The notes under the pieces were generated by a model that saw only the letters and a program-made list of their open reading frames with translations, made no database searches and was not told where the DNA came from. Positions 6,210 through 6,759 of a stretch of DNA of 6,759 bases are shown in pieces. The translations under genes and the position numbers were made by a program. The DNA is from Acidobacteria bacterium UBA6911 (GTDB lineage: Bacteria; Acidobacteriota; UBA6911). The stretch covers positions 3,638 to 10,396 of the forward strand of contig DKBB01000135.1 of NCBI GenBank assembly GCA_002451015.1, given 5' to 3'. How positions within the stretch are numbered: the first letter of the stretch is position 1; each line of letters begins with the position of its first letter.

Positions 6210-6237
6210 TTATCGACCTAAGGGGCACGGACCTTTA
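6210..6237 (-). promoter_or_regulatory. Candidate sigma-28 (FliA)-type promoter for the 103-aa/HD-GYP/GNAT group
   Basis: On the minus strand TAAA (6237-6234) is followed by a 16-base spacer and GTCGATAA (6217-6210). The sigma-28 consensus is TAAA-N15-GCCGATAA, so the -35 core matches fully, the -10 matches 7 of 8, and the spacer is one base longer than usual. Transcription would start near 6203, about 60 bases ahead of the ATG at 6143. A flagellar sigma factor would suit a cyclic di-GMP regulator next to cheR and motAB. Confidence 0.38.
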
Positions 6238-6238
6238 C

Positions 6239-6284
6239 GGAACCTGCCGTTACAAAAGACCGTAACGGTTGACGTGAAGGTTCC
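6239..6284. repeat. Nested inverted repeat between cheR and the 103-aa gene
   Basis: The outer arms are GGAACCT (6239-6245) and AGGTTCC (6278-6284). Inside them CCGTTAC (6247-6253) pairs with GTAACGG (6262-6268) around an 8-base loop. The two stems are separated by 1 base on the left and 9 on the right, giving a hairpin with an asymmetric bulge. No T-run follows on either strand, so it is not a classic intrinsic terminator. It ends one base from the candidate -35 at 6237, so an operator or a processing/attenuation structure is possible. Confidence 0.6.
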
Positions 6285-6338
6285 TGTTGCATTTTCCGCA
6301 TGCCGTCAGGTCAAGACATTCGCGGGAAAGTCCTACAA

Positions 6339-6758
6339 TCATTCCCTCATATAGGTAGCGGGCTTGATGTATTTGAAATCACAATCGGATGCGATGAGAC
6401 TTTCCGAATGTCCTACAAAAAGATATCCTCCCGGTAAAAGCATGTTGTAAAACCTGCGAACAAGCTCCTGTTGCGTGTCATGGTCAAAGTAGATCATGAC
6501 GTTTCGACAAAAAATCAGATCGAAGCCTCTTTGCATCGGCCACGACGCCATCAGATTCAGGTTTGCAAACCGGACCATGTTTTTTACATTTTCCACTACC
6601 CTGTATGCAGGCACTGAGGCGGATAAAACAGGAACGAAATATTTTTCCTGAAGGGAAACCGGGACACCTAGGAGAAGTTCCTGTTCATATTCTCCCTTGC
6701 GGGCTTTTTCAAGGACAGGGGCGGAGATATCTGTAGCCAGAATACGAAGCGTGTTCCG
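6339..6758 (-). CDS. cheR: CheR chemoreceptor methyltransferase, C-terminal part (5' end outside window)
   Basis: The minus-strand frame is open to the right edge and gives the last 139 residues, about half of a normal CheR (roughly 270-290). CheR transfers methyl groups from S-adenosylmethionine to glutamates of chemoreceptors for adaptation. Visible family elements are LATDIS (residues 7-12, with the SAM-binding Asp), VLEKARKGEYE, the VRFANLNL segment, GFDLIFCRNVMIYFD (the hallmark N-V-x-I-Y-F), LLPGGYLFVGHSESL and a final IKPATYMRE ending at TGA 6341-6339. The GTG at 6614 is internal, not the start. No cheB or other che gene is visible. A 195-base gap separates it from the next gene, so the following group may have its own promoter. 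Confidence 0.93.
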   Translation of the reverse strand, partial: RNTLRILATDISAPVLEKARKGEYEQELLLGVPVSLQEKYFVPVLSASVPAYRVVENVKNMVRFANLNLMASWPMQRGFDLIFCRNVMIYFDHDTQQELVRRFYNMLLPGGYLFVGHSESLIASDCDFKYIKPATYMRE

Positions 6759-6759
6759 G

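Overview
The window looks like chromosomal DNA from a flagellated Gram-negative bacterium, most likely of the Deltaproteobacteria/Desulfobacterota. I infer this from the FlbD-MotA-MotB gene order, the style of the MotB N-terminus and the conserved small protein beside an HD-GYP regulator. The taxonomic call rests on recalled family resemblance, not on a search. I see no rRNA, tRNA, CRISPR array, transposase or complete mobile element.

Layout. Positions 1-1685 (+) hold the end of a nonulosonic (sialic-acid-like) sugar operon: the C-terminal part of a PseG-like nucleotide-sugar hydrolase (from before the window to 428), a 39-codon ORF that starts on an ATGA overlap (425-544), and a complete NeuB/LegI/PseI-family synthase (546-1685). 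The first 36 bases are a perfect palindrome lying inside the hydrolase frame. Positions 1686-1899 are a non-coding or weakly coding gap before a flagellar block: flbD (1900-2103), motA (2096-2929) and motB (2950-3726), all on +. A 61-base convergent gap follows.

From 3788 to the right edge everything real is on the minus strand, in transcription order: the C-terminal half of cheR (runs in from beyond 6759, ends 6339), a 195-base gap with a nested inverted repeat and a candidate sigma-28-type promoter, a 103-aa conserved protein of unknown function (6143-5832), a REC/HD-GYP response regulator (5817-4699) and a GNAT acetyltransferase (4726-3788). The last two overlap by 28 bases.

How it fits together. 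The sugar genes would make a nonulosonic acid of the kind used to glycosylate flagellins or surface polysaccharide. FlbD regulates flagellar genes, MotAB is the ion-driven stator, CheR methylates chemoreceptors, and the HD-GYP protein probably degrades cyclic di-GMP, which commonly represses motility. The window is therefore a motility and surface-sugar neighbourhood built mostly of familiar families. I do not see a clear new system. The points most worth checking are the terminal palindrome, the truncated-looking ORF at 425-544, the small unknown protein ahead of the HD-GYP regulator, and the repeat/promoter structure at 6210-6284. No gene-free stretch exceeds about 215 bases.
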